Assembly: GCF_040529185.1 (NCBI RefSeq)
Contig: NZ_CP159510.1
Span: 930,001 to 994,000 of the forward strand
From: Sporolactobacillus sp. Y61
GTDB lineage: Bacteria > Bacillota > Bacilli > Bacillales > Sporolactobacillaceae
DNA length: 64,000 nucleotides
Direction of reading: 5' to 3'
Part shown: piece by piece, positions 9,091 to 17,921 of the stretch
Layout: the number at the start of each line of letters is the position of its first letter
Position numbering within the stretch: position 1 is the stretch's first letter
Position numbers and translations under genes: made by a program
Notes under the pieces: model-generated
The model's input: the letters and a program-made list of their open reading frames with translations, nothing else
Told to the model about the DNA's origin: nothing
The model's database searches: none

Positions 9091-9170
9091 GTTCGTTAAT
9101 GTATTTCTCGACCACGTCTTTACTCATATTGCCAGGGGTACCCTGTCATAACCAGGTGACCACCAGGGTC
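9068..9170 (-). pseudogene. Remnant of IS200/IS605-type tnpA (C-terminal end)
   Basis: On the minus strand the frame ends TPGNMSKDVVEKYINEQKKA and a stop, which matches the C-terminus of Y1 HUH transposases (TnpA) of IS200/IS605 elements. Just upstream, in another frame, the residues WSPGYD fit the preceding conserved block, so at least one frameshift separates them. No catalytic tyrosine region or left end remains. It is a dead fragment. Confidence 0.6.
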
Positions 9171-9243
9171 CACCCCGGAACGCCTTATTTCAGGATGAAA
9201 CGCCCTCCGACCCTTTGACAGGAACGTTATTTTTTTGCTTAAT

Positions 9244-9422
9244 AAGCGGAGAATTTCCGCTTAAATGCAGAATCGAACGGGTTTCAGCGTATCATAAGCG
9301 GAATTTTTCCGATCAGGCAATGAAAGAGCCCCCATTTTCATCTTTTTTGGGTCAATAGCCGGAATTCCTCCGTCTATTGAAGCTCGCTGTTTTCCTTTTT
9401 GCTAAGTTAAGCGGAATTTTTC
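9244..9422. repeat. Four dispersed copies of a TAAGCGGAATTTTTCCG-like element
   Basis: Copies start near 9244 (AAGCGGAGAATTTCCGCTT, a full palindrome), 9295 (AAGCGGAATTTTTCCG), 9357 (AGCCGGAATTCCTCCG) and 9409 (AAGCGGAATTTTTCAG), spaced 51, 62 and 52 bp. A fifth similar element in the opposite orientation (AATCTCCGCTTATTTT) lies at 18545-18560 beside another repeat array. The stretch 9171-9510 holds no gene. The copies may be protein-binding sites or a mobile repeat; nothing decides. Confidence 0.5.
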
Positions 9423-9510
9423 AGTCTCATTTATCGAGCCACCGGGCCGAGATGAATGGACACAGAAAAAAGGGCTTGACCGGAAAACGGGTGGAAGGCT
9501 TTTTTTCAGC

Positions 9511-10698
9511 TTACTCCCTGACAGGCGTCAGAATTCCTGAATCCCTGATTCGTTCTGCGGCTTCGCGAAGCCGGTCTTCCGGTTCGAGGAGACCGGCGCG
9601 CACATAGAAATTCCCGCCTCTGCCAAAGCCTATCCCGGGCGCCATCGCAACATGCGCCTCTTCAATCAGGGCTTTGGTGAACGTTTCGGATGTATAACCT
9701 TCAGGGACTTTGAACCAGCAGAAAAATGAACCTTCCGGGGAAGCGACGTCCCACCCGATTTCACGCAGACTTTCGACAAGGACGTTGCGCCTTTTTTCAT
9801 AAAGCGCTCTCATTTTCCGGACAGATGTCTGCGGTCCGAGCAGAGTAGCTGCACCGGCATCCTGAACCGCACCGAATACATCGCTGTGTGCGAGGTCATG
9901 AAATTTTCCCAGCGACCGGATCAGGGACGCATTGCCGGCGGCGAAACCCAGTCGCCAGCCGGCCATGTTCCAGGTTTTGGAAAAGGTGTAAATTTCAATC
10001 CCCTGTTCCTTTGCTCCAGGAGTCTGGAGAAAGCTGAGCGGCCGCTGCCTGTCGAACCCGAATGCTGCATAGGCGAAGTCGTGCACGACGGGAATCTGAT
10101 GCTCTTTTGAAAAAGCAACGGTATCGGCAAAAAAAGCTTTTGTTGCGATTGCTCCGGTGGGGTTGTTGGGATAGTTGAGCATTAACAGTTTCGCACGGCT
10201 CAGAAAAGCTTTTGGAATTTTTCTGTAATCCGGCAGAAAATCATCCTCGGCACGTACAGGTATGCCATAGACCCCGGCACCGGCCAGCGACGGGCAGATG
10301 AAGTACATGGGGTATCCCGGATCTGTAGTCAACATCAGATCGCCGGGATTTAAAAGGGCCTGCGGGAGAGCAGCAATCGCAATCGTTGCCCCGGCGAAAA
10401 CCGTAATCTCGGTTTCAGGGTCCAGCGCCACGCCGTATGCCCCGGCATAGAATGTGGCAATGGCTTCTTTAAGATTTCTTTTCCCTCCGTACGGCGGGTA
10501 TCCCTGATTCTCCGGAAGACGCAGGGCACGGTCCATTTCGCGAATAACAGGATCAGGCGTGAGCTGATCCGGACTGCCCTTCTCTAAATGAATCAGGTCA
10601 ATGCCGCTTTGGCTAACTTGCTCAATTCGCCGGTCTAAATCCGCAAAGTAATTTCCGGGCATCTTATCAAGCAGCCTGGAAGATGGAAATTCAGTCAT
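9511..10698 (-). CDS. MtnE-like class I aminotransferase
   Basis: PLP-dependent fold-type I aminotransferase, 395 aa. Best resemblance is B. subtilis MtnE (YkrV), which converts 2-oxo-4-methylthiobutyrate to methionine: shared blocks are LNYPNNPTGAIATKAFF, HDFAYAAFGFD and IYTFSKTWNMAGWRLGFA, the last with the Schiff-base lysine. The C-terminal EGSFFCWFKVPEGYTSE and VAMAPGIGFG also match. AGGAGGGGCAGG precedes the ATG. No other methionine-salvage gene is nearby, so the substrate is unproven; a general aromatic/Ala-type aminotransferase remains possible. Monocistronic, divergent from the spore hydrolase gene. Confidence 0.82.
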   Translation of the reverse strand: MTEFPSSRLLDKMPGNYFADLDRRIEQVSQSGIDLIHLEKGSPDQLTPDPVIREMDRALRLPENQGYPPYGGKRNLKEAIATFYAGAYGVALDPETEITVFAGATIAIAALPQALLNPGDLMLTTDPGYPMYFICPSLAGAGVYGIPVRAEDDFLPDYRKIPKAFLSRAKLLMLNYPNNPTGAIATKAFFADTVAFSKEHQIPVVHDFAYAAFGFDRQRPLSFLQTPGAKEQGIEIYTFSKTWNMAGWRLGFAAGNASLIRSLGKFHDLAHSDVFGAVQDAGAATLLGPQTSVRKMRALYEKRRNVLVESLREIGWDVASPEGSFFCWFKVPEGYTSETFTKALIEEAHVAMAPGIGFGRGGNFYVRAGLLEPEDRLREAAERIRDSGILTPVRE

Positions 10699-10923
10699 CC
10701 TGCCCCCTCCTGTTCAAACCTTTCTCTTCACATCGTATGCCTCACCCGGAAAAAAGCAATTGCATTTTTAACACCTGTCGTCATTTTGCCTGGAAGACAG
10801 GACTTCGTCAATGAAGAGCGACACATTCACCCAACGGCATTCCGGAGAATAAGATGGGGAAGACGCCTGGTTTCAGGTGAAACGTCAGCGTCCGGGCAGG
10901 ATCCGGGCGGAAAGGGTGGGACT

Positions 10924-12182
10924 ATGTTTGTCTATGTTGTAAAATCGGGGGATTCCTTATTCGGCATCAGCCAGCAGTTTGATGTGCCTGTGGATACGCT
11001 GCGGGCGGTCAATGGACTGACCGCCGTCAATGTGGTGATCGGTCAGGCGCTGCTCATACCAAGTGATATTTATACCGTTCAGTCGGGAGACAGTTTCTGG
11101 ACGATTTCACGAGCAGCTTTTGTACCGCTCAATGCATTAATGGAAGCAAACCCCGGAATTCGTCCGGAGAATCTGCGACCGGGCATGCGTCTGAATCTGC
11201 CGGCTGTTGAGCGGCGTATCGCCACACATTTCAGCTACAGTCAGCTGAGGACTCCTTCACTTGACCAGGGGGTTATCTCAGACAATGCTCCTTATTTAAC
11301 GTATATTGGCCTTTTCGAAACGCATTTTAACTGGAACGGTGATCTCAGTCCGCTGAATGATAACGCCGCAGTGCTGGCAGCATGGCGCGGGCGCGTGACT
11401 CCCGTCCTGACCGTGACCAACCTGACCGCCGCCGGGTTTAATTCGGCGCTTGTTCAGCGCGTACTGAACACGCCTTCTGTACAGCAGCGGCTGATTGATA
11501 ACATGATAGCCAGGGCGACATCGCGGGGATACGGTGGAATCAATATCGATTTCGAAGGTGTACTGGCTGCGGACAGAGCAGCTTTTGTCTCATTCCTTCA
11601 GGCGCTGAAAACGCGGACAGACGCGGCCGGACTCAATCTGAGCATCGCGGTGCCGGCGAAAACCAGCGACGAGGTGCCCTGGGTACGCGGCTATGATTAT
11701 GCGGCGATCGGCGCTATTGTGGATCAGCTTTTCATTATGGCCTACGACTGGCACCATGCCGGCAGTGAGCCGGGCGCAACAGCCCCGATTGCCGATGTCC
11801 GGGCGACGGTTGACTTCGCGGCCGGTTTGATGGACCGCAGCAAGATCATTATGGGCACGCCTTTTTACGGTTATGACTGGGTGATTCCATTCTCGGGCGA
11901 AACCCCGGCCGGGCCATTACCAATCAGGCAGCGATTAATCTGGCTATAAGTGAGCAGGTGCCCATTCATTTTTCAGAAGCCGACCAGGCAGCCTATTTTT
12001 ACTATACAGACGACAGTGGCAGGAACCATGTGGTCTGGTTTGAAGATACACGCAGTCTGTTTGCAAAAGTACAGATTGTTGCAGATCGCCGGCTTGGCGG
12101 AATTGGTACCTGGCAGATCAATTTCGCCATGCCGCAGTATCCGTGGGTATTTACACACCTTCTGCAGATCCGGAAAGTCTGA
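10924..12182 (+). CDS. LysM-GH18 spore cortex hydrolase (SleL/YaaH type), frameshifted
   Basis: Cortical-fragment N-acetylglucosaminidase of the SleL/YaaH type, which degrades spore cortex during germination. Two LysM repeats (about residues 1-46 with VVKSGDSLFGISQQF and 47-95 with TVQSGDSFWTISRAAF) precede a glycoside hydrolase 18 domain whose catalytic strand is GGINIDFEGV. ATG 10924 has GGGTGGGACT upstream. The reading frame breaks near 11914: TPAGP runs to a stop at 11949, while the next frame continues without gap as ITNQAAINLAISEQVPIHF to 12182. Adding one base restores a 419-aa protein of family length, so one base is missing (real mutation or consensus error). Confidence 0.85.
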
Positions 12183-12261
12183 GCTGCCTGCATATGACGT
12201 GAAAACGTGAGCCGTTCATGCTATCGTTAATTTTGGAACGATAACAAGAACAGGAAAGCGA

Positions 12262-13140
12262 GTGGTAGCGATGGCAGTGCAGACGATTGGCTTTGTCGGA
12301 ACCGGAGTAATGGGCAAGGGCATGATCCGCAATCTGATAAAGGCGGGTTATACTCTTCAGATATTTAATCGAACGAAAAGCAAGGCGGACGATCTCATTG
12401 CAGAAGGTGCCGCCTGGAAATCGAGCCCGGCGGAAGCTGCTGAGGGAGCCGATGCGGTCATTACGATGGTCGGGTATCCTAAGGATGTCGCTTCCATTTA
12501 TTTTGATAACGGGATCATTGATCATGCCGAACCGGGAGCTTACTTAATTGACATGACCACTTCATCCCCTCAACTTGCGGAAAAAATTTATCAGGCAGCC
12601 GCGGAAAAAGGTCTGCACGCACTGGACGCACCGGTTTCCGGCGGTGATGTCGGTGCAAAGAACGGCAGCCTGTCGATCATGATCGGTGGTGATCCGGAAG
12701 TTGCTGAGACTCTGGCCCCCGTCTTTCAAGTCATGGGGCAGAAAATCGTCTATCAGGGAAAGGCCGGTTCGGGTCAGCATACGAAAATGGCGAACCAGAT
12801 TGCTATTGCCTCAAACATGATCGGCGTCGCTGAAGCGCTCAGCTACGCGAAACATGCGGGCCTCGACACAGACAAAGTGATGGAGAGCATTGAGACAGGA
12901 GCGGCCGGCAGCTGGTCGCTGTCCCATCTCGGGCGGCGGATGCTGAAGGGAGATTTTGCTCCCGGCTTTTATATTAAACATCTGATCAAGGACGAACGGA
13001 TTGCTCTCAAATCAGCAAAAGCCATGGGACTTGACACTCCGGGACTGGCTTTGTCTGAAAAAATCTACAATGAACTGGCTGAAAAGGGCGAGGAAAACAG
13101 CGGCACTCAGGCGATTTATAAAAAATATCTGAGTGAATAA
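12262..13140 (+). CDS. ykwC: NAD-binding beta-hydroxyacid dehydrogenase (YkwC-like)
   Basis: Member of the 3-hydroxyisobutyrate/6-phosphogluconate dehydrogenase superfamily, 292 aa. N-terminal Rossmann motif GFVGTGVMGKGM, substrate motif DAPVSGGDVGAKNGSLSIM and the catalytic lysine in GSGQHTKMANQI (K about 175) are all present. Sequence follows B. subtilis YkwC throughout, including the GAAGSWSL and EENSGTQAIYK blocks. The substrate of YkwC is not established. GTG 12262 has AGGAAAG close upstream; ATG 12271 is an alternative. It stands alone; downstream ywdK has its own ribosome site 85 bp away. Confidence 0.88.
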   Translation: MVAMAVQTIGFVGTGVMGKGMIRNLIKAGYTLQIFNRTKSKADDLIAEGAAWKSSPAEAAEGADAVITMVGYPKDVASIYFDNGIIDHAEPGAYLIDMTTSSPQLAEKIYQAAAEKGLHALDAPVSGGDVGAKNGSLSIMIGGDPEVAETLAPVFQVMGQKIVYQGKAGSGQHTKMANQIAIASNMIGVAEALSYAKHAGLDTDKVMESIETGAAGSWSLSHLGRRMLKGDFAPGFYIKHLIKDERIALKSAKAMGLDTPGLALSEKIYNELAEKGEENSGTQAIYKKYLSE

Positions 13141-13256
13141 CGCATTCCGGCAGCAGGACGCAAAAGGGCGGAGCTGCTGCTGGTTTATTGAGATCATGAG
13201 GACAAAGTTCACCTGGCTTAATGAAATATAACATTGAAAAAACAGGAGTGGAAAAA

Positions 13257-13631
13257 ATGAAGTTCTTTATTGCGCTCGGCTCAGCGCTTGCTTTCCTGTC
13301 TGTAGCCCTTGGTGCCTTCGGTGCCCATGTCTTGAAGGACAGGCTGAGCGAGTATGATTTATCGGTTTTCCAGACAGGCGTCCAATATCAGATGTATCAC
13401 AGTCTCGGCCTGATCCTGATCGCTATTCTGGCTATGACCGTCCTGCAGGGATCAGCAGGTCTGCTGCAGTGGGCGGGCTGGATGCTCACACTCGGCGTCG
13501 TGCTGTTTTCCGGGAGTCTCTACGTGCTCAGTCTCAGCGGAATCAGGGTTCTCGGTATGATCACACCATTCGGCGGTGTTGCTTTTCTGGTCGGATGGCT
13601 TCTTGTTGTTATTGCTGCTGTGAAGAGCTGA
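13257..13631 (+). CDS. ywdK: DUF423 family membrane protein YwdK
   Basis: Small membrane protein of 124 aa with four hydrophobic helices; N-terminal FGAHVLKDRL is the conserved block of the DUF423 family. Length and position (convergent with gerQ) match B. subtilis ywdK. AGGAGTGG lies 7 nt before ATG 13257, which is preferred over an upstream in-frame ATG at 13221 that lacks such a site. Function unknown. Confidence 0.88.
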   Translation: MKFFIALGSALAFLSVALGAFGAHVLKDRLSEYDLSVFQTGVQYQMYHSLGLILIAILAMTVLQGSAGLLQWAGWMLTLGVVLFSGSLYVLSLSGIRVLGMITPFGGVAFLVGWLLVVIAAVKS

Positions 13632-13637
13632 AACGAA

Positions 13638-13680
13638 AAGAGCCGGAACGGGCGGTTATCCGAACAGGCTCTTATTTTTT
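13638..13680. terminator. Bidirectional terminator ywdK/gerQ
   Basis: AAGAGCC/GGCTCTT stem followed by a T run; the T run reaches the gerQ stop codon. It serves the two convergent genes. Confidence 0.7.
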
Positions 13681-14219
13681 CACCTGTCCTGCGGGCCAAA
13701 CGGATAGCTGTAATCGACCGGCCCTGTAAAGGTGATATAGTTGACGAAAACCATTGGAATCAGAGAGCGGACGGTAGTTTCCTCATCTTCAATAATGACG
13801 TGATCACGTCCTGCTGCCTCCAGCGTACCGGTAAATGTTCGCGCTGTCCATTCGGGATTTCCTTCAAAGGTGGCGTAGACCGTCACCTGTTTTCCAAGAT
13901 TCAGCCGCAGGATATTTTCAATATACGACTGCTCCACAAAGCCCGGTGGAAAGCCAGCCTGCCCGGGAGGTGTCTGTGGCATCTGCTGTGGTGGCTGCGG
14001 CTGCCCGGCAGGCGGGACAGGGATGGTGTAAGAAGGGAATGGATAAGGAAGCGTCTGCGGCTGGGCCGGCGCGCCTGTGGGCGGAACGGACTGTCCCTGG
14101 AAAGGGAACGACCCGGTTCCCGTCTGCTGACGGAAGGCTTCCCATCCGGGTGCCTGACCATTTTCCGGATTATTGAAGACGCCGTATGGCCAGCTTTCTG
14201 GCTGATAAGGTGTACTCAA
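13680..14219 (-). CDS. gerQ: Spore coat protein GerQ
   Basis: Inner-coat protein needed for placing and stabilising the cortex hydrolase CwlJ in spores. The C-terminal half is the GerQ domain: SYIENILRLNLGKQVTVYATFE, EAAGRDHVIIED and a FVNYITF end. The N-terminal 90 residues are rich in Pro, Gln and Gly. The start is placed at TTG 14219, with GAGGAG 7 nt upstream; the GTG at 14228 overlaps that site. The product is 179 aa. It lies directly downstream of cwlJ (about 43 bp), the same operon order as in B. subtilis. The N-terminus has no lysine, although the B. subtilis protein is cross-linked by transglutaminase through lysines near its start. Confidence 0.93.
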   Translation of the reverse strand: MSTPYQPESWPYGVFNNPENGQAPGWEAFRQQTGTGSFPFQGQSVPPTGAPAQPQTLPYPFPSYTIPVPPAGQPQPPQQMPQTPPGQAGFPPGFVEQSYIENILRLNLGKQVTVYATFEGNPEWTARTFTGTLEAAGRDHVIIEDEETTVRSLIPMVFVNYITFTGPVDYSYPFGPQDR

Positions 14220-14261
14220 ATGGATCACTCCTCAAAAATATGATGAAAATACCCCGCGTGC

Positions 14262-14684
14262 TCAGTAAACCTGCGGACAGTCGGCCTGTGAAGGAGAAAA
14301 AAAGCAGTGGGATTTGAAACGACCTGTGTTCCACTGGTTAAACCATTGAGCAGGGCATGCACCCGGAGGCTGAAAGAACCAGAGACTGTTTGTTGCGGGA
14401 TTAAATCGTTCACCATTCAGCACACGCTGTGCCAGACGCCGATCCTGCGTCCGGGCAGCCTGGTAAAAGTAACCCTTCTGTGTTGCTTCAAATCCTCCGG
14501 GGCTCTGAAATACCATCTGCTGGATTGTCCGGATATTTTCAAAATCCAGACAGTTTCCGAGTACACGGTTAACCCCGACATTGCCGACCATCAGCATGCC
14601 GAGCTGCCCGTCTCCTTCGGCTTCCGCCCGCATCAGTCGGGCAAGAAGTGAGATATCACTGGATACATATTGAATGGCGGGCAT
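14262..14684 (-). CDS. cwlJ: Spore cortex-lytic enzyme CwlJ
   Basis: Cell wall hydrolase of the SleB/CwlJ catalytic family, activated during germination (by Ca-dipicolinate in B. subtilis). Visible conserved blocks are LLARLMRAEAEGDGQLGMLMVG with the catalytic-type glutamate, NRVLGNC, and NPATNSLWFF with PAQWFNQ. It has no signal peptide or peptidoglycan-binding domain, as expected for CwlJ and unlike SleB. ATG 14684 follows AAAGGAGGCGG; the 140-aa length equals B. subtilis CwlJ. It heads a two-gene unit with gerQ. A mother-cell promoter is expected upstream, but I could not fix a sigma-E/K site. Confidence 0.94.
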   Translation of the reverse strand: MPAIQYVSSDISLLARLMRAEAEGDGQLGMLMVGNVGVNRVLGNCLDFENIRTIQQMVFQSPGGFEATQKGYFYQAARTQDRRLAQRVLNGERFNPATNSLWFFQPPGACPAQWFNQWNTGRFKSHCFFSPSQADCPQVY

Positions 14685-14775
14685 AATTAAGCCGCCTCCT
14701 TTTTTCTGGTTCTCTCCCCGGATAAAACATAGCAATACATTAAACCGTATGCACGATAAAGCCTATCATGACAAA

Positions 14776-14810
14776 AAAGTCGACGTGCCCGACCGGACAC
14801 GCCGACTTTT
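14776..14810. terminator. Strong hairpin between cwlJ and hemQ
   Basis: Near-perfect stem AAAGTCG-CGTG-CC/GG-CACG-CGACTTT. On the minus strand it is followed by six T, so it would end a transcript coming from hemQ, about 300 bp downstream of that gene. The stretch 14811-15000 holds nothing else recognisable. Confidence 0.65.
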
Positions 14811-15000
14811 CAGTACGCCGGGCATGGACGACAGCCCGGCGCCACGGTATGCATGAAAAAAATGAGCAGAGAAGACGCACCCCGCTCTCTTAATCAGTTA
14901 GCCCTTTTTACAAAATGATACGGCTTCAACTGACGAATAGGGGCATGAAGTCCAAATATGGAATTCAGTCAGTCAGATGAGCCATAAGATTCAAAAAGTG

Positions 15001-15120
15001 AACGAACCCCCTGAAGTTGGACAACAACATTCAACTTCAGAGGGTTTGACAATGGCCAGGCGTGCCATTGATTTTAAGGAGAAAGTAATTGGTGAGTCTT
15101 TCGAAGGGACAGGATGTTAA
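15001..15120 (+). mobile_element. Left-end remnant of an IS3-type (IS150-like) element
   Basis: The string CCCCCTGAAGTTGGACAACA resembles the terminal inverted repeat of IS150-group IS3 elements, and an ATG at 15052 begins MARRAIDFKEKVIGESFEG, like the N-terminus of an IS3 OrfA, before a stop at 15118-15120. The frame ends inside the last codons of hemQ on the other strand, so the element was truncated there. No OrfB or right end is present. Confidence 0.5.
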
Positions 15121-15863
15121 AAAACAAGCATTCTGTAGAATCGATCCTTGTCAAGACGCGTTCCGACATAGAATGATCCGAATACGCCGTAACGCGCACT
15201 CGCCTCATCAAATCGCATCTCGTAGACAATCTTCTTAAACTGAAGCGCATCATCGGAGAACAGCGTCACGCCCCATTCCCAGTCATCAAGTCCTGTCGAA
15301 CCGGTAATAATCTGATGAATTTTTCCGGCATAACTCCGACCAATTTTGCCATGACTGCGCATCAGCACTTTACGATCTTCCATCGGGAGCATATACCAGT
15401 TATCTCCATGCGTCCTCTTTTTGTCCATTGGATAAAAGCAGAAATAGGACGTTTTGGGTAATACAGGATACAATCTCTTCTGAACCCGCGGGTCAGCGTA
15501 TGGATCCCCGCCGTCCTTGCCAAGGTAGTTACTTAATTCGACAACAGACACAAAGGAATAAGCCGGCTTTGTGACTTCTGCCAGTTTGGATTTATTAAAC
15601 TCTATTTCCAGGTCGCTGAGCTCGTCCAGTGTCGGTCTGAGCAGCATCAGTGCAATATCTGCCTTCTGCCCGACAATGGAATAGAAGGCATAGCTTCCTT
15701 TATGATCCTGCTCGTTTTCGTCCCACTGAGAGAGATAATGATTGAATTCCTGAACGGCATCCTGCTGTTCATTAATAGTAAGCGCCTTCCATTTTGACCA
15801 GTCTATCGTCCGAAAATCATGCAGACAGTACCAGCCATCCAGCGTCTCGGCTGCTTCCGCCAT
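15117..15863 (-). CDS. hemQ: Coproheme decarboxylase HemQ (chlorite-dismutase fold)
   Basis: Last enzyme of the coproporphyrin-dependent heme pathway of Firmicutes: it decarboxylates two propionates of Fe-coproporphyrin III to heme b with peroxide. The 248 aa contain the two chlorite-dismutase repeats; the reactive tyrosine is expected at Y144 ([10 protein letters not shown]) and the proximal heme histidine at H171 ([15 protein letters not shown]). [17 protein letters not shown] marks the conserved C-terminus. The last residues (about ten after VGTR) abut the IS3 remnant and may not be the ancestral end. GAGGTGTTGAAGG precedes the ATG. Divergent from pta, as in B. subtilis (ywfI-pta). Confidence 0.94.
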   Translation of the reverse strand: MAEAAETLDGWYCLHDFRTIDWSKWKALTINEQQDAVQEFNHYLSQWDENEQDHKGSYAFYSIVGQKADIALMLLRPTLDELSDLEIEFNKSKLAEVTKPAYSFVSVVELSNYLGKDGGDPYADPRVQKRLYPVLPKTSYFCFYPMDKKRTHGDNWYMLPMEDRKVLMRSHGKIGRSYAGKIHQIITGSTGLDDWEWGVTLFSDDALQFKKIVYEMRFDEASARYGVFGSFYVGTRLDKDRFYRMLVF

Positions 15864-16093
15864 CCTTCAACACCTCGCCTATATACTCGTTCTGTTACCA
15901 CTATAGCACAGCCAGCCGCCTGACTGCGACTGAATCGTTTTTTCACCTGAAGCAGGATTTGTCAGAAATTTTATTTTCATCTCTGTACCCTCTGAAATTG
16001 GTTTATACTAAAAAGAAAGGAATGATTTATTTAGAGAGCCGGATTGGCTTAAATATAGTAGGAACAAAACAATAACAGGAGGCGGACGGCACG

Positions 16094-17086
16094 ATGGTTC
16101 AATTATTTGACAAGCTGAAAACCGAAGTGAAAGCAGGGAAACCGGCGATCGTTTTTCCGGAGAGTGACGATGATCGGATTGTAACGGCAGTCCGGAAACT
16201 GGCACAGGAAGAACTTATCCTGCCTGTTCTTATCGGCAGGAAAGAGGAAGCTGCTCAGGATATCCGGGCACTGGCGGAATCAGGAAAAATCCAGTTCAGA
16301 CATCCGGAGACAGAACCCGATATGAACCGCCTGGTTGCCGCACTGGTTGCCCGAAGAAAAGGGAAGACCGATGAGGCACAGGCGAAAGAATGGCTCAGTG
16401 ATCCCGGCTATTACGGCACGATGCTCGTTTATATGGGTGAGGCGGACGGACTGGTCAGCGGAGCCGCGCATTCAACCGCCGCCACCGTCCGTCCGGCCTT
16501 GCAGATTATTAAGGCACAGCCGGGCAAACACAGAATTTCCGGTGCATTTATCATGGTGAGTGAAGGGAAAAAATTTATCTTTGCCGACTGCGGAATCAAC
16601 ATCTCGCCGGACAGTGAAACGCTGGCGGAAATCGCCCTGGAATCAGCGGAGACAGCGAAACTCTTCGGTATTGATCCACGCATTGCCATGCTCAGTTTTT
16701 CAACAAAGGGGTCGGCCAAGGACCCGAGTATTGATAAAGTCACTGAAGCGGTTCGACTGGCAAAAGCAAAAGCTCCTGACCTCCTTATCGACGGCGAACT
16801 GCAGTTTGACGCGGCTTATGTCCCGGAGGTTGCTGCCCGGAAGGCACCGGAATCGCCGATCAAGGGTCAGGCTAATGTATTCGTCTTCCCAAACATTGAC
16901 TCCGGAAACATCGGTTATAAAATGGTTCAGCGGCTTGGCGGTTATACCGCGGTCGGCCCGATCCTTCAGGGACTGAACAAACCGGTTAATGACCTGTCAC
17001 GGGGATGCAGCGCCGATGACGTCTATAAACTGGCCGTAATCACAGCAAAACAGGGCCTGATTGTCCGTCAGAGTCAGAATGCCTGA
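16094..17086 (+). CDS. pta: Phosphate acetyltransferase
   Basis: Interconverts acetyl-CoA and acetyl phosphate, the first step of acetate overflow and a source of acetyl phosphate. The 330 aa form the short Pta type without N-terminal regulatory domains. FPESDDDRIVTAVRKL near the N-terminus and GMLVYMGEADGLVSGAAHSTAATVRPALQ (given here in part as GLVSGAAHSTAATVRPALQ) are signature blocks, and the C-terminal GGYTAVGPILQGLNKPVNDLSRG is complete as a region. AACAGGAGGCGG precedes the ATG. No ackA is adjacent. A strong terminator follows. Confidence 0.95.
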   Translation: MVQLFDKLKTEVKAGKPAIVFPESDDDRIVTAVRKLAQEELILPVLIGRKEEAAQDIRALAESGKIQFRHPETEPDMNRLVAALVARRKGKTDEAQAKEWLSDPGYYGTMLVYMGEADGLVSGAAHSTAATVRPALQIIKAQPGKHRISGAFIMVSEGKKFIFADCGINISPDSETLAEIALESAETAKLFGIDPRIAMLSFSTKGSAKDPSIDKVTEAVRLAKAKAPDLLIDGELQFDAAYVPEVAARKAPESPIKGQANVFVFPNIDSGNIGYKMVQRLGGYTAVGPILQGLNKPVNDLSRGCSADDVYKLAVITAKQGLIVRQSQNA

Positions 17087-17100
17087 ATACGTAAAAAAAT

Positions 17101-17152
17101 AAAAGCTGACTCAGCGTCGATGTTGATGTGTCGACGCTGAGTCAGCTTTTTT
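17101..17152 (+). terminator. Terminator after pta
   Basis: Perfect 20-bp stem AAAAGCTGACTCAGCGTCGA with a 10-nt loop and six T. The following 17153-17338 holds no recognisable feature. Confidence 0.92.
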
Positions 17153-17338
17153 GCAGCGCGGCGCCGGAGATCCCCCCCCTACGAAACGGCTGGAAAAACG
17201 CGCAGCCGGATCTCAGGGACACCAGGGGCGGGGAAAGCCGGCTGACCACGTACATCGTCCCCTGCTTCTGCTGCAGGAAAGGCAGCCGGCACCGATGATT
17301 GCTTTTTCATGGGGAAACAGCCCCCTGAATTTGCAGAA

Positions 17339-17815
17339 TTAGCTGTGTCCGGGGTGAAATCCTTCTTCAATCAGATATTCTTTTGCTTCTTTATACGTGC
17401 GGAACGTCCCGTCGAGCAGATCGCCGGCGTAGACATTCCACAGGTCATGTTCAAATACGATTTCAAGAGTCTGCCGCCTGTCGTTGATCCAGATCTCGTG
17501 ATCGACCCCCCCTGCTGTGTGGGATTCATAGACCCCCTCCGGAGACAGCATGTGGATCGATTTCCGGATAATCGCGCGAAGTTCTTCTTCGGAAAAATCA
17601 CGGATATTAACCATGCCCTTCTTGTCCGGTTCATAATCTTCAAGACCTTTTGCGTAGACGTAACCATTGCCGTTTGGATGCAGATGATAGACGACATTTT
17701 TCTTCTCCGCAGCACTTCCGGTATATTGAAAATTAACCCGTCCGAGTGAGACTTCTTTTTTCTCCAGTTCCGGGAATGACTCAATGATCGACAGTTTTTT
17801 CCGGTAATCAAGCAT
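17339..17815 (-). CDS. Conserved hypothetical protein
   Basis: Product of 158 aa, soluble and acidic, with no signal peptide or membrane segment. It looks like a real gene: codon use matches neighbours, and GGAG lies about 11 nt before ATG 17815. Regions such as KKNVVYHLHPNGNGYVYA and NIRDFSEEELRAIIRKSI suggest a small alpha/beta domain, but I do not recognise the family. It stands alone and reads away from the repeat array that begins about 100 bp upstream. Confidence 0.7.
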   Translation of the reverse strand: MLDYRKKLSIIESFPELEKKEVSLGRVNFQYTGSAAEKKNVVYHLHPNGNGYVYAKGLEDYEPDKKGMVNIRDFSEEELRAIIRKSIHMLSPEGVYESHTAGGVDHEIWINDRRQTLEIVFEHDLWNVYAGDLLDGTFRTYKEAKEYLIEEGFHPGHS

Positions 17816-17921
17816 CAATAACGTTCAACTCCATCACTTTATTCGATTTCGGTTCATTATAGCATAACGGCACCCTTTCTTTAAAACGAGCTCATTGCGA
17901 TGCGAGGACTATGGGTTTAAT

